DNA from: Costus lasius
Lineage: Eukaryota > Streptophyta > Magnoliopsida > Zingiberales > Costaceae
Length of the DNA stretch: 64,000 nucleotides
Assembly: GCA_027563935.2 (NCBI GenBank)
Contig: CM050450.1
Span: 9,903,957 to 9,967,956 of the forward strand
Direction of reading: 5' to 3'
In this document: piece by piece, positions 1-12,367 of the stretch
How positions within the stretch are numbered: the first letter of the stretch is position 1
Layout: each line of letters opens with the position of its first letter
Notes under the pieces: generated by a model
Told to the model about the DNA's origin: nothing
Databases searched by the model: none
The model's input: the letters and a program-made list of their open reading frames with translations, nothing else
Position numbers and translations under genes: made by a program

Positions 1-3000
1 AAGAACTGGACTCCTTTGGAACGTATTACCACTGGTGTGAAAAATACTAAGTCCCATGTCTTCGACCAAGGTCCGGATTCATGCTTATGTCTCGGACCCA
101 TTACCCGGATGTCTTATCAGGAACCGGTCTTTTTCTTGGGCTTGGAGGTGGTTTCCAACCATGTTCCTATGTGGTCTTCCCGGTTTAACATCCATGGCAG
201 CATTAAGCTTTACCCTGGTCATATAGAGTGGACACGATACATTTTGCTCGGCGAAAGAAAGGTCCTTAAGAAAGCCGGGATTAACGAAGCTATCATATTG
301 TCATTGTTCAACTATGGATACGACGTGAATTTATTAAAGGGCTTCTTGGAACATTGGAATCCGATTACAAACACCTGCTACCTTTTCGACAAAGAGATTT
401 TTCCCAACCTTTGGGATATTAAGAATGCTTGCGGACTTCCCATATTGGGTGCCCGATATGATGAACACGTGCCTGACGAGAGAATGCTTTTCGGTGAGAC
501 TGCGCACGATGAATTCCGACATTCCCCTTCTCTGAAAGCAATATTTCGTCACTTTTATGAGCTACTCCGCCGCCATTCTGGGGCAGTCTCCATCGCTCAA
601 TGGATTCTGCACTTTGTTGACCTAGGTACTTCGTATGAGACTTGCTTTCCCTCACCTCGTGATCCTTTTGGGGTCGGCTCTGAGAACATTCTAGTGCAGG
701 ATTATGATGTTCCCTCCCGACCATCTATTGCTGCGAGGGAGGTGGACCGAGTCACATTTCTCACGGCATTTCTGGCCTGCTGGTTATGTTATTTTGCCAT
801 CCCGTATAGGTATTCCGACCGCATTAGACCAGAGGTCTTCGTTATGGCTGACAGATTAGTGCGTGGTATTCGTCTTTCCTCAGCGCCGGCGACGCTATCG
901 AACTTATTCAAGTCTTTGAGGGAGGCCTGCACCGCCGATCTTCCAGGTTCCAGAGACACATTGATCCCGCTCCACCACTTGTTCGGATGGTTTAACTTAC
1001 AATTCCAGGGGCTGTATAATATTGCTATTTTTGATACCATGGAGCGTAAGTTGCCGTCCCTGATACGCATTGCTGGGGCTCATCCAGTTTTCTTTGGGAA
1101 ATTTGAGGCACGTGTATTTTTTCGCAAATACGAAATTTTTGGACACCGACGAGTTGTGTTCCCCAACAAAATAGGATATTTAAATAAGCAGGTTGACTGT
1201 CAAGACAGCCCCATTGATGTTTTGACCGAGGACAGGTGGGTTACGACCGAGTTCCGCGTGAGTATCCGTGTCGGTTGGTTACCCTTCCGTAGTGGGAATT
1301 TCGCATCTTTGGAAGTGTACAACCCGCATAGGTGTGCCCGTCAATTCGGTTTTGATCAAGCGATTCCCCAAAATGTTCTTGATTTCGAGAGGTCGTCAGG
1401 TGATCATATGACGATCGCCACTTGCTGGCGTATGCTACTCCGATGTTGAACCGATTCATTATTCACTATCCCAGCTCGCAGTCGGGCCCCCAAATACGGT
1501 TATGAGTACTTGCGGTGGCATTCTATGCATTTAAAAACGTTCTTGAGTTACAATGTTGCAGACATATATGGCTTTGAGTTTGACCTTTCTCTCTCTTTAC
1601 CCTCGAAGCGATTAAAGGCCTCAAGTTTGAGAGTAATGTCGGCCAGCCCGAGTGAGGTGATATTCCTTCCTTTCTTCTCTCTTCCTTCTTAACTTTCCCT
1701 TTTTAACCCAGTGATTAACCCCTTTTCTTTTCAAACAGGATATAGGCCATGTATGGAAATCCAAGTCCGCCATTAACGTTGGGGAACCACCGCGTATAGA
1801 TGCAGCACCTTCGCAAATAGATAAAGATGGTCAGATCATTCCGGACTTCTTCCTTTGCGTCCATTTTTGCAGTCACCTGATGATAGTTTCTAACACATCT
1901 TCTTCTGTATCTCTTAGAAATTCAAACCACTGAAATTCAAACCTCAGCAATGGTTATTGAGCAGGCAGATGCCCATCTTTCCGACGATACCTTTCATATA
2001 GGCGGCCCTTCAAATACCGTCAATTTACCAAAGCATGATTCCAGTGATTCATCGGACGATATGATTGGGGCCTTGAAAGGAAGTACGTGGGTAATTCCCT
2101 TTTTTCCAAGGTGTATTTAGATTACATAGATATGATGTTCCTGTGGTTTGCTTACAATTTGAGTTTAATGCAGTCGTTCATGTGCCGGAGGAGCCCACGA
2201 AGAAGTCTGATTCCTGCGCTAGTTCGAAGAGTTTTCCGTTCAGTTCAGAGACAGGTAATGCGGGAGATTTACAAGTCGCGTGTTTATTTTGTTCATTGCT
2301 CTTTATATTCTTATGTTCTGATTTTGATCATGTATAGTAGGACTTCAAAATAAAAAGAAACTGAATTCCTTCATCCATTTCTTGGCAAGGACCTTATGGC
2401 TTATTTCGCTGAACCTGCTGCAGGTTTAAGCTATGTACCACATGTGCTAGGGACCAAAGCAAAAGGGACACATTCCCTGAGCAATGGTAATCTCTTTTTT
2501 TTTCCCCTTTATGTTGGTAAATCTCTCTAGGAAGCTGACACTAATGCAGGATTTGAATGATAATGGTTATCTCTTGTATTCAATTTGGAATGATAATGGC
2601 TATTTCTCGCATTCAATTTGATGCAATACAATCATTCTTCAGCATCCACATCTGGAATTCAGGATAGCATTACGTCTGGAGTCCAGGATAGCATTGTAAA
2701 GCAGGAAAGCATCGTAAAGCACGGTAATTCTAATTTCGTCTCTACTTTGCTTCGCATGTATGATCTGTTGTAGTAAGAAGAGGGATTTCTTTTTTTCTTC
2801 AGCCTTTGTGTCACCTGTCAAACAGAATGTTGCAGAAAGTTCACCTAGCAAAGGTATGTCTCCTTTGCTTCTTCCTCCTTTTTTTTGCGTGTAGCTTGAT
2901 ATGGCTGACTATATTCCTAATTTGTATGTACTTGACGTGCTTGAGCACAGTAAACATTTCAGGATTCCTAGTAGACACTCACAAGGCTGCGAAAGAACGT

Positions 3001-4113
3001 GCGAGCTCCCGTGGTAATGGTAATCTTATCTTGCCCCCAGCATGTAATGCGATTTCTGTGATTTTTATGCGCTGGCAATTTACTCTAAATTTGTGGCAGA
3101 TGCCATGAAATTATTGATTGGAGATGATTGTTCATCCAACGATGGTAATTCCCAATGCGCCAAGCTTCCCGTGGGTGGCAGCTCAATTGATGATGGTAAT
3201 GTATAGCGCGGCGCTGCTCCTGAGGAAGGTAATGTGGATTTGTCCCAGCACATAATGCGAATGCCTCTCATACGTTCCATTGTGTTAATAATTTAGGTGT
3301 TTTTGTCATGTTAACAATTTATCCTGGACTCATGATAGGTGCTAATGGGATATTGGCTGAAGAGGAGCACTTAGGCAATGAAGATATCTCGCTCTCTCTT
3401 CTTCTTGTCTTGTATGCTTGGTCTAACGTATATTATCGTTGCAGGAACTGTGGGCAAGGTTCATGAGGTTATTGAGCTGCCAGCCGCAGGAGAAGACAGC
3501 CCGTTATTTAATCTCCGAGTGCCTCAGTGTATTTCACGATGGGAGCGTGCTTCCTACGGTAGAGGAGTTCCTGGCTTCCTCAAACAGCATCTCGCACACC
3601 TTAACCAGCCTTGGAGGTTTGGAGGGTGCTTGGGAGAGGCTGAGTCAGGACATAGTGACCATCTTAAAGCAGCTTAGGACAGAGCAAAGTTTGCTGACCA
3701 GCTTGGATACTTCTGATCTGGATTCCCAGATTAGTAAAAAGGCAATCGTGTTAGAGGATTTATGGTCCCTTCAAGACGCTTTAATTATCGAGAAAAATGC
3801 CTCTTCAGCGTCCCGCGATTCTACCAGAGCTAGAGTTAGGCGAATTAACGCACGAATAGTGCAAATTGATGAGGAAAAAGTAAGACTTATGTCGGAGTGG
3901 TGCACGGCGATTTCTGATATCCAGGAGTGCGACAACAATTTAGAAAGAATTCAAAACATTCGAACAGGGAACACATAGTTGATTGATAAGTTCAAAGCCC
4001 ACCAAGCTTCTCTAAAGGTACAGCGTGAGGCGAAGGAGGTTGAACGTAGCAAACTTATTTCCGCCATTGAAGGACGAAGGCTTGCCCTTCGGAAGATAAC
4101 TAGGGAATTTTGA
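1..4113 (+). pseudogene. Plant mobile domain (PMD, aminotransferase-like) gene, decayed, 5' truncated by window
   Basis: The reading frame is open from base 1, so the true start lies outside the window. The first block (to 1446) matches the PMD family (PF10536 type, transposon-associated and also found in MAIN/MAIL1): hydrophobic core around FLEHWNPITNTCYLFDKE, later FLACWLCYF, VMADRLVRGIRL and FNLQFQGLY. A TGA at 1447-1449 interrupts the frame, which then continues cleanly (TDSLFTIPARSRAPKYGYEY) to a donor near 1668. A run of short exon-like blocks follows (about 1739-1825, 1918-2080, 2174-2252, 2642-2722, 2801-2852, 2966-3018, 3100-3144), then a last exon from 3444 coding a charged, coiled-coil-like tail. 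That tail meets TAG at 3976-3978 but reads on in frame for 44 more codons to TGA at 4111-4113. Two nonsense codons in an otherwise coherent frame argue for a pseudogene. Small exon borders are tentative. Confidence 0.72.
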
Positions 4114-4124
4114 TGTATTTCCAC

Positions 4125-4313
4125 TTTATATCCTGTATCTGAACCCTCACCTTTGCATTGGTGTGCTTTTTTGTCACTTGCTGGTTTTATATCCTATATC
4201 CGGGTCCTCACCTTTGTATTGGTGTGGCTTTCTTATCACCTGCTGATTTTATATCCTCTATCTGGGTCCTCACCTTTGTATTGGTGTGGCTTTTTTGTCA
4301 CCTGCTGATTTTA
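4125..4313. repeat. Three tandem copies of a ~62-bp unit
   Basis: Three near-identical units follow the PMD stop directly; each begins TTTATATCC, contains CCTCACCTTTG and ends near CACCTGCTGATTTT. Spacing between copies is 61-62 bp. They lie in the presumed 3' UTR or just beyond it. Confidence 0.85.
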
Positions 4314-6211
4314 GATTGTAGTTTGCATTTTGGCTGATGATGACGTGCTTCAGTGACCGTGAACCCATTAACTTGCAAACATGAGTCGATTGGTATGACA
4401 GTGATTTCTTTCTCAGCAGATTATTATAACTTGCATGACAACACGATCATGTTATTAAACTGCTGTGTAACAGGGTGGCGCATGTAATATTTGAGGGGAA
4501 TATTTCGCAAAAATTTTTGTGAAATTTGGCTTTTCTCTTGTTACATTCCCTCACCTTCTTCTTCGAGGGTTTACATTTGTATTCTTTTTCTCACCCCCAT
4601 CATCAGGATTAATCTCAAGTGCTTCCTTGATGTTCCACTTGGCAAGACAAACTTGTGCCCTTCTATACAAAGCCTTGACGTTTGCGCTTCCCAGCTTGGG
4701 CACTTTGGTGTAAAGTTTTTTTTTTGTAGTCTTTTAGCTTCGGCTGCATTATTGAGGTCGCAAGGGTTATTTCCTTTCCTCCTAGTTGTACAAGCTATCG
4801 TGCTCAATGAATATTTTTTGCAACCCTTTCACATTTCATGCTCTTGTATATTTTCACTTTGAATAATGCGTTTTCTTTTTTTTTAGAGCAGCTTCGATCT
4901 TCTCCTCATTATTCACATCCCATGATTCCTTTTTTAACAAAAGATACACGCTCAACCTCATAAATCGTAGTGGAGTTGGCAGGAGTCAACACAAGACCTC
5001 CAGGCGGGGGGGTTGAGTTTTATGCAGTCGAAAATGTGTTCGTATGGCGTATGGTCCGAGTGGCTTGGTCTCTACACAACATATTTGTTCGGCATTGCCC
5101 CGGCTTTGAAGTGGAGTTGTGAAATCAACGCCATGTCAGATAATAATCCCTTGTATCGTTGTGTGCAATATAGGGTCAGGATACAAACAAAAGATACTTT
5201 AACAGCTCTCGACCGATATACATTTATGCTTATGAAAGCTTCCAACTTTTTATTTGAATAAAATCCTCGCTTGGGAGGATGTGAATAAAATCCATTCTTA
5301 GTCAGAATCAAACAAATGTAGCAGCCCATCCCATATAAACCAAGCCAACGCGCTAACATATGGTAAGTGAAAGGTTTTTTTTTTTTGTTTGTTTGTTTGT
5401 TTTTTTTTTATATGCCCGTGTTAGGAGCTTACAGTTATTGGCGAACTGCCAGCCATAAACGGACTCGACATTTTTTATCCTATTGCCGTTTGATTAGGAT
5501 CAAATTGATCGCTCGTGTGAGGAGCATACAATTTTTAGCAAACTGTCAGCTATGAACGGACTTGACGTTTTGGATCCTATCGCCGTTTGATTAGGATCGG
5601 TTTTGTGCTCGTCGATCTCTGCATTTTTTTTGCTAATGCCTCGACTTCATCTTTGGATATCAGGCATGAATGTGAAAGAAACATTCTTATGGCAGCTAGT
5701 GCAATTAATTAGTTGCCCCCATCTTGATTGTGATTACAGACGGGTCCCTTGACTCTGTCACATCATTGATCAACATCTTGATGTAGACATCAATCTTCAA
5801 GAGAGTGATATCACTCGAGTCAAACTCTTTTTTTGCTTCTTGTCACAAAGAGTAAGGTTCCACTTTGGTCCCACCTTATGTTGACCTTCTCGTTTATGGT
5901 ATAACAGCCCTTCATGAAATAGAGGTTGTCTGCGTTCTACGATACGCCCATCTTGAGAAAGTCCATTGTTGATCCAGGTAGTTGTTGTACTTGCGGCTGT
6001 TAAGTTGCGAACAAAGACCCGACCTCTGCTCGATGACTTGTAGGCATCCTTGTGTGGAAGGAATTAGAGCCTCAACCATAGTATCTGAGGTGCCCCTATC
6101 TTCAGGTGATCCTCCTTGATCCAAGTGCTTGTTAGATCGACTTATAGGCATCCTTGTGTGGAAGGAATTAGAGCTTCAACTATGGAACCAGAGCATATGT
6201 TCTTTGCCCCA
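4314..6211. other. Intergenic, no gene recognised; two small direct duplications
   Basis: I see no credible coding region. A unit of about 97 bp is duplicated at 5418-5514 and 5515-5611 (both carry GCCGTTTGATTAGGATC). A further block with GGCATCCTTGTGTGGAAGG occurs twice, about 103 bp apart (near 6043 and 6146). The rest is AT-rich with homopolymer T tracts. Confidence 0.6.
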
Positions 6212-6498
6212 ATTGAGATCTATAATACGCAACAAAATATGACAGGCAGAGTCAAATGATATCATTCATGAATTTAATTTGACATGATACATAAGATGAT
6301 AAAGGAAAGGAGTTTCCATCAGCATGGACAATTTGTGTTCGTCAAACTTTGGTCTTGTGATGGCGTACTGGGTAATATCCGGTCCAGACAGTACAACGTT
6401 ATATCGAGGAGCTACGCCCCGATGGTAAACATCGATGTACGCACCTCCCAAACAATATTCCATTGTAATACATTAAGGCACGCTGGATATTGGAATTG

Positions 6499-6985
6499 AA
6501 AGATCACCCAGCCTTGACAGCGTGTTGGATGGCTCTAATTTGATAGAAATTACTCGGCCTCGACGGCGTGTTGGATAATTGGGTTTGGAGATTTATCGGG
6601 CCTTGCGGCGTGATGGATAATTTAATTTAGAGGAAAATTACTCGGCCTCACGGCGTGTTGAGCAACTTGGGTTTGGGAATTATCCGGCCTTACGGCATGT
6701 TGGATAGTTTGATTTGGGAATTTATCCGGCCTTCCGGCATGTTGGATAATTTGATTTGGAAGATCACCTAGCCTTGACGGCGTGTTGGATGACTTGAATT
6801 TGGGAATTTATCCAACCTTGCAGCGTGTTGGATAGTTTGATTTGGAATTTTATCCGGCCTTGCGGCGTGATGGATAATTTGATTTGAAATTAATCCGGCC
6901 TTGCGGCGTGATGGATAATTTGATTTGGAATTTATCCGGCCTTACGACGTGTTGGATAATTTGATTTAAAATTTATCCAACCCCT
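6499..6985. repeat. Tandem array, about 11 units of 40-46 bp
   Basis: Units share the core TTATCCGGCCTTGCGGCGTG, then (A/T)TGGATAATTTGATTTGG. Each is a quasi-palindrome: TTATCC pairs with GGATAA and GCC pairs with GGC across TTGC. The same array occurs reverse-complemented at 56868-57350. Confidence 0.92.
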
Positions 6986-9247
6986 ATAAACGTGATGCCG
7001 TATTGAGGAATTACGCCCCGACGTCGAACGTCGACGTACGCAACTCCCAAACAATATTTCATTGCGTAGATCCAAGGCTTATTAATCTTACTTAAACCCA
7101 CCGTCCAATTTGGAGATACCATGCATCATCATGAGCTTCCGGCCATATCGCTCGGATTAAGATTCAAAGGTGGAATTTGATCATGCCATGATGTTTCTTT
7201 TTTGGCTTTACAACCCTCGGTCAATGGGCGAGGTTTCCTTTTTCTCTAAAATTCGGCGCAGCACATTAAGATCTTAACAGCTTGTTTATGGTCCTGTTAT
7301 CTGACCTCGTTTCAACTTGTTATTAAACTGAAACCGGTGGGAGCGGAATTAACAGTGTCGTCATGTGCGCTTTTGACCTTGAGACTTTTGGTCAAAGGGT
7401 AAAGCTGGCTGCCCCAAAATGCGGGCACATTCCTTTAGTCGCTTCGCTGGTCGGCGCGAATCTCGAGTGATTCGTCGGGGCAACGGCAGCTTCCAGCTCA
7501 TCTGGACAGGGCAGCCTCGGGCGGGAGGTCCTTGATGTGTTCGCCGATGATGATCCCTGATGGAGGAGGGGACTCGCTTATCTCCGACGGCGGTGGCAGC
7601 ACCGGCCTGGATTTTGGCGGCGACCATTTAAGGCACGGCGTCGACGGTTGGGCAAGGGAGAGGGACGTGATTGGCGGGCCCTGTTGCGGCGGCTGCAGCT
7701 TCACATCGGCTCTGAGCTCTAGGGGGATCGAGGACCGGAGCCGCTGACTCATGGTGAGGAGCGCGTCATGGAGAGGATGTCGCTGATGCATGGTGAGGAG
7801 CGCGCCAACCTCATGATTTGTTCATGGAGGGGATGGCGCTAATGATTTCCAGGAGGAAGGGGAGGCCGCAATGACAGCAACTTCGGTCGAAGAGGGCAGT
7901 GTTCGGAACCAGCATGGGGAGGCCACATAGACATCATGACACGGCAGTGGTAGCTAAACGCAAAAAGGACCCTCCCTTTGGATTGGGGGTCAGAACTCCT
8001 CCCATTTTCCCTTAGCTTGCCCAGGCAGCAATTTTGAGTGGTTTCCCCTTTGAGGGCTTCTTCCGCGTTCTTCCCTTTATTGACGGCCAGCTAGTAGGTG
8101 GCGGATCTAGTGAGCAAGAGAATGTAGCAGCTGATGTTGTTGTCCAGAGATCATTCCCCTGCCTTCCAGGAGTGCTGGGGAAATGGTCTTGCCGCAAATT
8201 GTATTTGCTCCGAATTCTAGCCCATCAGCCGAGCGGGCCTGGGCCGGATTCGCCCGAGTAGCAGCATACCTCTCAAGTCTGTTTGTCCCCTCTTTTATTA
8301 TTTGTTTTATTATTGTATATTAGAATTATTTATATATATATATTTTTTAACGGCTCTTCTCCTTTAGCTTTTGATGAGGATCTTTGGATTCAAGTTCAGG
8401 TGCTTTCGAAACTTCTGGTGCACTGTGGTGTTAGCACCACGGCGACCAGCGGTTTCTTCCAGGTGGTAAAAAAAAAATTCTATCCATACAACCTTGTTCT
8501 TCCTCCACCACCATCGTTCTTTTTACCATCTTCTTCTCATGGCAGCTCGGCGAAGCTAGATTCTTAATGCCCTCTTCTCATGGTGTTCCTTCTGTAGCAG
8601 ACGGAGCTCCGGGAAGTTTTCATCATTCGTAAGGCGACTGCTTTTCGTCTGAAGAGATTTGCTTTGTTTTTTTGTAGTCTCTACTTCCTTCTCTCCTTCC
8701 TTTTTTACCTCTTTTTATAAATTTCGGCATAAGTCCTTTTGTTTCTTTCTTGCAGTAAGAACATTCTTTGGAGAGCTAGTGCGATAGCGAGCCTCTTTTC
8801 GGTAGATTCCCCGGCAGGAGATCTTGTTACCCATGTCGTAAGGGTTCCTCAAGAGCGGAACTGAGGAGAAGAACTGCAGGAAACCCCACAGGTATCTCTT
8901 GCCATTTCTACTTCTCTGTGACAGACTCCGTCTCCCTCTTCCTCTCTTTTCTTTTATATATATATATATATATATTTTACCCAGCCGTTCCTCTTGCCAC
9001 CCTCAGCATATTTTCTCTCTTATCCCTGCTTTAGACAGGCGCCTCCTTATTTCTTTCTTCCATCCCACCCTTCAGCCCCCCTTATGCTCCCTTTTCTCTT
9101 TTTAGCAAGCTTTTCGAGACTAAACCTTCAGTCCACCCTCATCACTAAACCTCAGACGTAGCCCCAGATGTTTAGTGCATCCGTGAGGTTCTAAGGAGAA
9201 AAGAGTGAGTACAATACATGGTGAGTGTGTGCAACCATCGTGAGCCA

Positions 9248-9343
9248 GGCCGCTTAGTGCGGCCATGAAGCCTACAAAAGAAAAGAAAGGATGCATGGTG
9301 TGTGTGTGTGCAACCATCGTGAGCCAGGCCGCTTAGTGCGGCC
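9248..9343 (-). repeat. Twin hairpin units, 79 bp apart
   Basis: Two copies of a unit centred on GGCCGC-TTAGT-GCGGCC (9248-9264 and 9327-9343), each followed by ATGAAGCCTACAAA. The homologous pair in the other element copy (55150-55166, 55247-55263) has paired substitutions that preserve the stem. Confidence 0.8.
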
Positions 9344-9471
9344 ATGAAGCCTACAAAGGATAAAAACTTCCCTTCACTCCCTTCTTCTTACCGCTGCTGT
9401 GCTTCTTTTCCTTCTCTTTGCTTTTCTGTTCTCCCCGCTCTTCCGACGATTTTTTTTTTGCTGTCCACAGT

Positions 9472-9482
9472 CCCTTATATAA
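9472..9482 (-). promoter_or_regulatory. TATA-like box of the repeat element
   Basis: Reads TTATATAAGGG on the minus strand. It sits about 139 bp upstream of the first hairpin, comparable with TATAAAAG at 55026-55033 in the sister copy (about 124 bp upstream of its first hairpin). Confidence 0.45.
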
Positions 9483-9500
9483 CCCCAACCTAATGAGAAG

Positions 9501-12367
9501 AAATTGTTTAACGAACGTCCCCCTCTCATTGCTTCTTTTCGCGCCCTTTTCTCTCTCTCTCTCTCTCCCCCCCCCCCCCCCCCCGTTTTTTTTTGCCAAC
9601 CACGGCGGGCCTTCTTTCTCGTCCTTTCGCCAGCCCCAACTGCCTCCGTTTTGTCGGCCACCTCTCTGTTTTGTTTTGTTTGTTTCCTCTTTTTGCTGCT
9701 GCGATCTGTGGTCCCCTGGTTCGAGCCTTGGCTGCTTCCATTCATTGGGTATTACCCCTTTCCCTATCGGTTCTTTGGCTGTTGTGATGAGCGGCGCACC
9801 CCTCCCTTTGTTGTGTCTTGAGGTGGCTCCTAGTCTCATGTAGGGTCAGAATTGATTTTGACCCCACCTCTCCCATTCGGTCTGTTGGCACACACCGAGT
9901 CCTGTGTTCATAGCCTAGCCCATAGTCAAACCAATTCGACCTGATCATTCTAACAAGTTTGAAGTATTTGATAAGTGTTTGATAATTTTCCCTTGTAGCT
10001 TCTCATGTTTTCTCAACTTAGAGCTTATGGATATGGAGCATTTATACCCCATTCATCTTTCGCAGGGCCACCAAGTCTTCCCTTCTTAGCGTTCTCTTAT
10101 TCTTCAGGTGGATTCTGGTAAGAGCAGTTTGCTAATTCAGGTGAGCACTCATGACTGAAATCCCCCCCCCTTTTATACTTTTAGCATGGACTGAACACGC
10201 TATGAATCCACATTATGTTCTAGCTTGATGTTGAGATTTCATGGTTTGATTGTTTCCTTTATCTGTCATGAGTTTAACATTCCTTCGACCGTATATGAGC
10301 CGCTCGACATGAGGAATTCTGTTAGTAAGCGCGAATAATTCTCGTTTCCTAGCTCACAGCTTTGAACATTTCAATTGTCAGCTGTTGAAAATCCTTTTAC
10401 CATGTTTTTCCTACGATGTTTTTATTTTCCTGCTTGCAACGTTTTATTGCATGATGCTTTCAAAGTTTCATTGCGTGATGCTACGGCGGCTCGAAGTGGG
10501 TTTCTTCCTTGTTGTTTATTCAAGTGGATGTCTCCAGTCATCTTCTTTGTCTATCTAACTTCCACAGTAACAACATGTCTCTCAAAGAACTATAATGTTA
10601 AGTTTAATAGTAGGCTTTAACCCGCGCTAGGTAATAGCTTTCAGCAAATATTTGCAAAGAGTTTACATAATAACAGTTGCATGGGGACAAATATGTAGCA
10701 CAACAGGAGCATTGCAATAAACACCTGGCAAATGCATGCAATGCGTGTGCAGAAGGTGTGGTGGAAGAGCACTTTTAAACTTGGGAGTTATCATGAGGTC
10801 AAATTTTAATGAAAACTTTCACCCCTTAAACATATCCCCAAGTTACAATGTGTCTAAAGGCTTTATTTGGCTTGGGTGCGCTAATTCTAATTTCATGCGC
10901 CAGGTAGCACGCAGCATGGTCCGCCCAAATACATATACATACCATCGCCCCAAGCCAGTATTCCATTCCATATAGCATCTGCAGTGTCAATAGGGTCAAA
11001 ATTTTGCAAGCTGTCAGAACTCGATCCATGAATGGGCAAGCAGTTCCGAAACCATTGCCCCAAGCCAATATTCCATTGCATATAGCATCTGCAGTGTCAA
11101 TAGACTCAAAATTTTGCAAGCTGTCAGAACTCGTGCTCACACATTGATGGTAGGCAAATGACCGGTGCAAACATAGTAAAGGGGACGGAAGATATCACAA
11201 TGAGAGGAACAGATGGGTCAAAATTATTCAGCTGCAAACAATGTCTTCAAACACCTTAAGTTTTTTCTGCATACAATGTTTGCAGCTACAGGACAAGATA
11301 GACTAAGATGACCGAAACATTTAGAACAGTTGTCATTCTGTTTGTGTAAAAAAACGTTCATGAAATTTGAAATAAACAGAAAATAAATCATAGTGCAACT
11401 CCCCAAACAGTTAGAAGATCAAAGTGCAGTAGATCTATGTTGTTTTGTCAGTAGACCTTATGCTGCTCTTCAACTACGACATATGTGGTTTAAAAGTGAT
11501 CGAAGATGCATATATACTATTTAGCTTCAACTACCATGAATGTTGAGGCAAAGACGACTAACTCACAAATACACGGGCTTTCCATGCTCCACAGCATGCA
11601 GATAATAGGAAAGATGATGTTGGAAACAGGCAGCATTTGTTGTAGAGCCTCTGCCTACACATAGGTTGTGGAGAAAATTTCCTAAGCATTGTAGCTGCCT
11701 AGGCAAGGTCATCAACCATCTCGGATTAAATGTGAATCTCAAAATCAAAATCTCAGCGTAAGATTCACACAAAGATGGATGACCTATCGCTTTAAAATTA
11801 GTACATAGTCAAAAATGGACGAACCAGATGTGACCCTGCCTATCTTACCTAAGATTCTTAGGCTAGGAATTTTTTTATAGATTGTGAACAACCTGAGCAA
11901 GCATTAGAAAAGGTGTGCACTCAGCCAGGACAAGAATGAGGCAAAAATAACATTGTAAAAATTCGGTCAAAAAACAATTATAAAAAAATCTGTAAATAGA
12001 TTGGAGAATCATGTAGAACCTAATGTAACTAATTTATAAACACAAATAATGCAAAGATACATAGAACTAGGGGCAAAAATCAAAGAGCAAAGGATGTTGT
12101 GTTGTTATTCAACTATTTTCTCTACAATATAAAAGAGATATAGGTGATGACAACACCCACTGTATGAGTTCTTTTTGCACTCTATCCCCATCAATATCTG
12201 GGCAAAGAGAACCAACTTAAGAACTCATGATTTTTCTTGTAGAGAAGACAAACCAAAGAATATCATTAGATGACAACAAAGAAATGAGATTCCACAAAGC
12301 TCAATGTTACTCTCAACAAAATTTCAATTTTACAAGGTTTCAGCAATCAAATTTTGCTACACACTTA
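9501..12367. other. Intergenic, no gene recognised; microsatellite tract and an 83-bp duplication
   Basis: Near 9550-9595 there is a (CT)n run followed by a long C run and a T run. The long overlapping open frames at 9.35-9.85 kb are low-complexity products of this pyrimidine-rich DNA. An 83-bp segment is duplicated at 10941-11023 and 11051-11133 (ATATAGCATCTGCAGTGTCA and AATTTTGCAAGCTGTCAGAA are common to both). No protein family was recognised. Confidence 0.6.

Larger units (their letters stand above)
6212..9500 (-). mobile_element. Diverged copy of a large LTR-like repeat (sister of 53865-57792, opposite orientation)
   Basis: Three modules occur in the same order as in the reverse complement of the 53.9-57.8 kb element. 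First, a border segment (GAGATCTATAATACGCAACA, then the block around CTACGCCCCGATGG). Second, an array of ~42-bp units. Third, two hairpin units near 9.25-9.35 kb followed by a TATA-like box. The motif TACGCCCCGA..GTACGCA(C/A)CTCCCAAACAATAT occurs on both sides of the array (about 6411-6463 and 7011-7056). Sequence between modules is too diverged for by-eye alignment. Orientation is taken from the TATA-like box, which reads on the minus strand. Outer ends were not found; U5/U3 material may extend to about 10.6 kb. Confidence 0.6.

Noticed and set aside
6499..6985. Regular ~42-bp spacing resembling a CRISPR array
   Set aside because: Units are contiguous and similar throughout with no unique spacers, and the window is a plant nuclear genome.
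7361..8261. GC-rich stretch with short frames on both strands, considered as a gene
   Set aside because: No frame has family-like sequence or consistent splice borders; it lies inside the diverged copy of the large repeat.
9351..9843. Long frames of 120-160 codons on both strands
   Set aside because: Products of pyrimidine-rich low-complexity DNA with (CT)n and C runs; no family resemblance.
1..10620. Idea that the PMD gene is cargo of the adjacent LTR-like repeat
   Set aside because: The repeat's TATA-like box points away on the opposite strand and no second LTR lies within view upstream of the PMD gene; adjacency alone is not enough.
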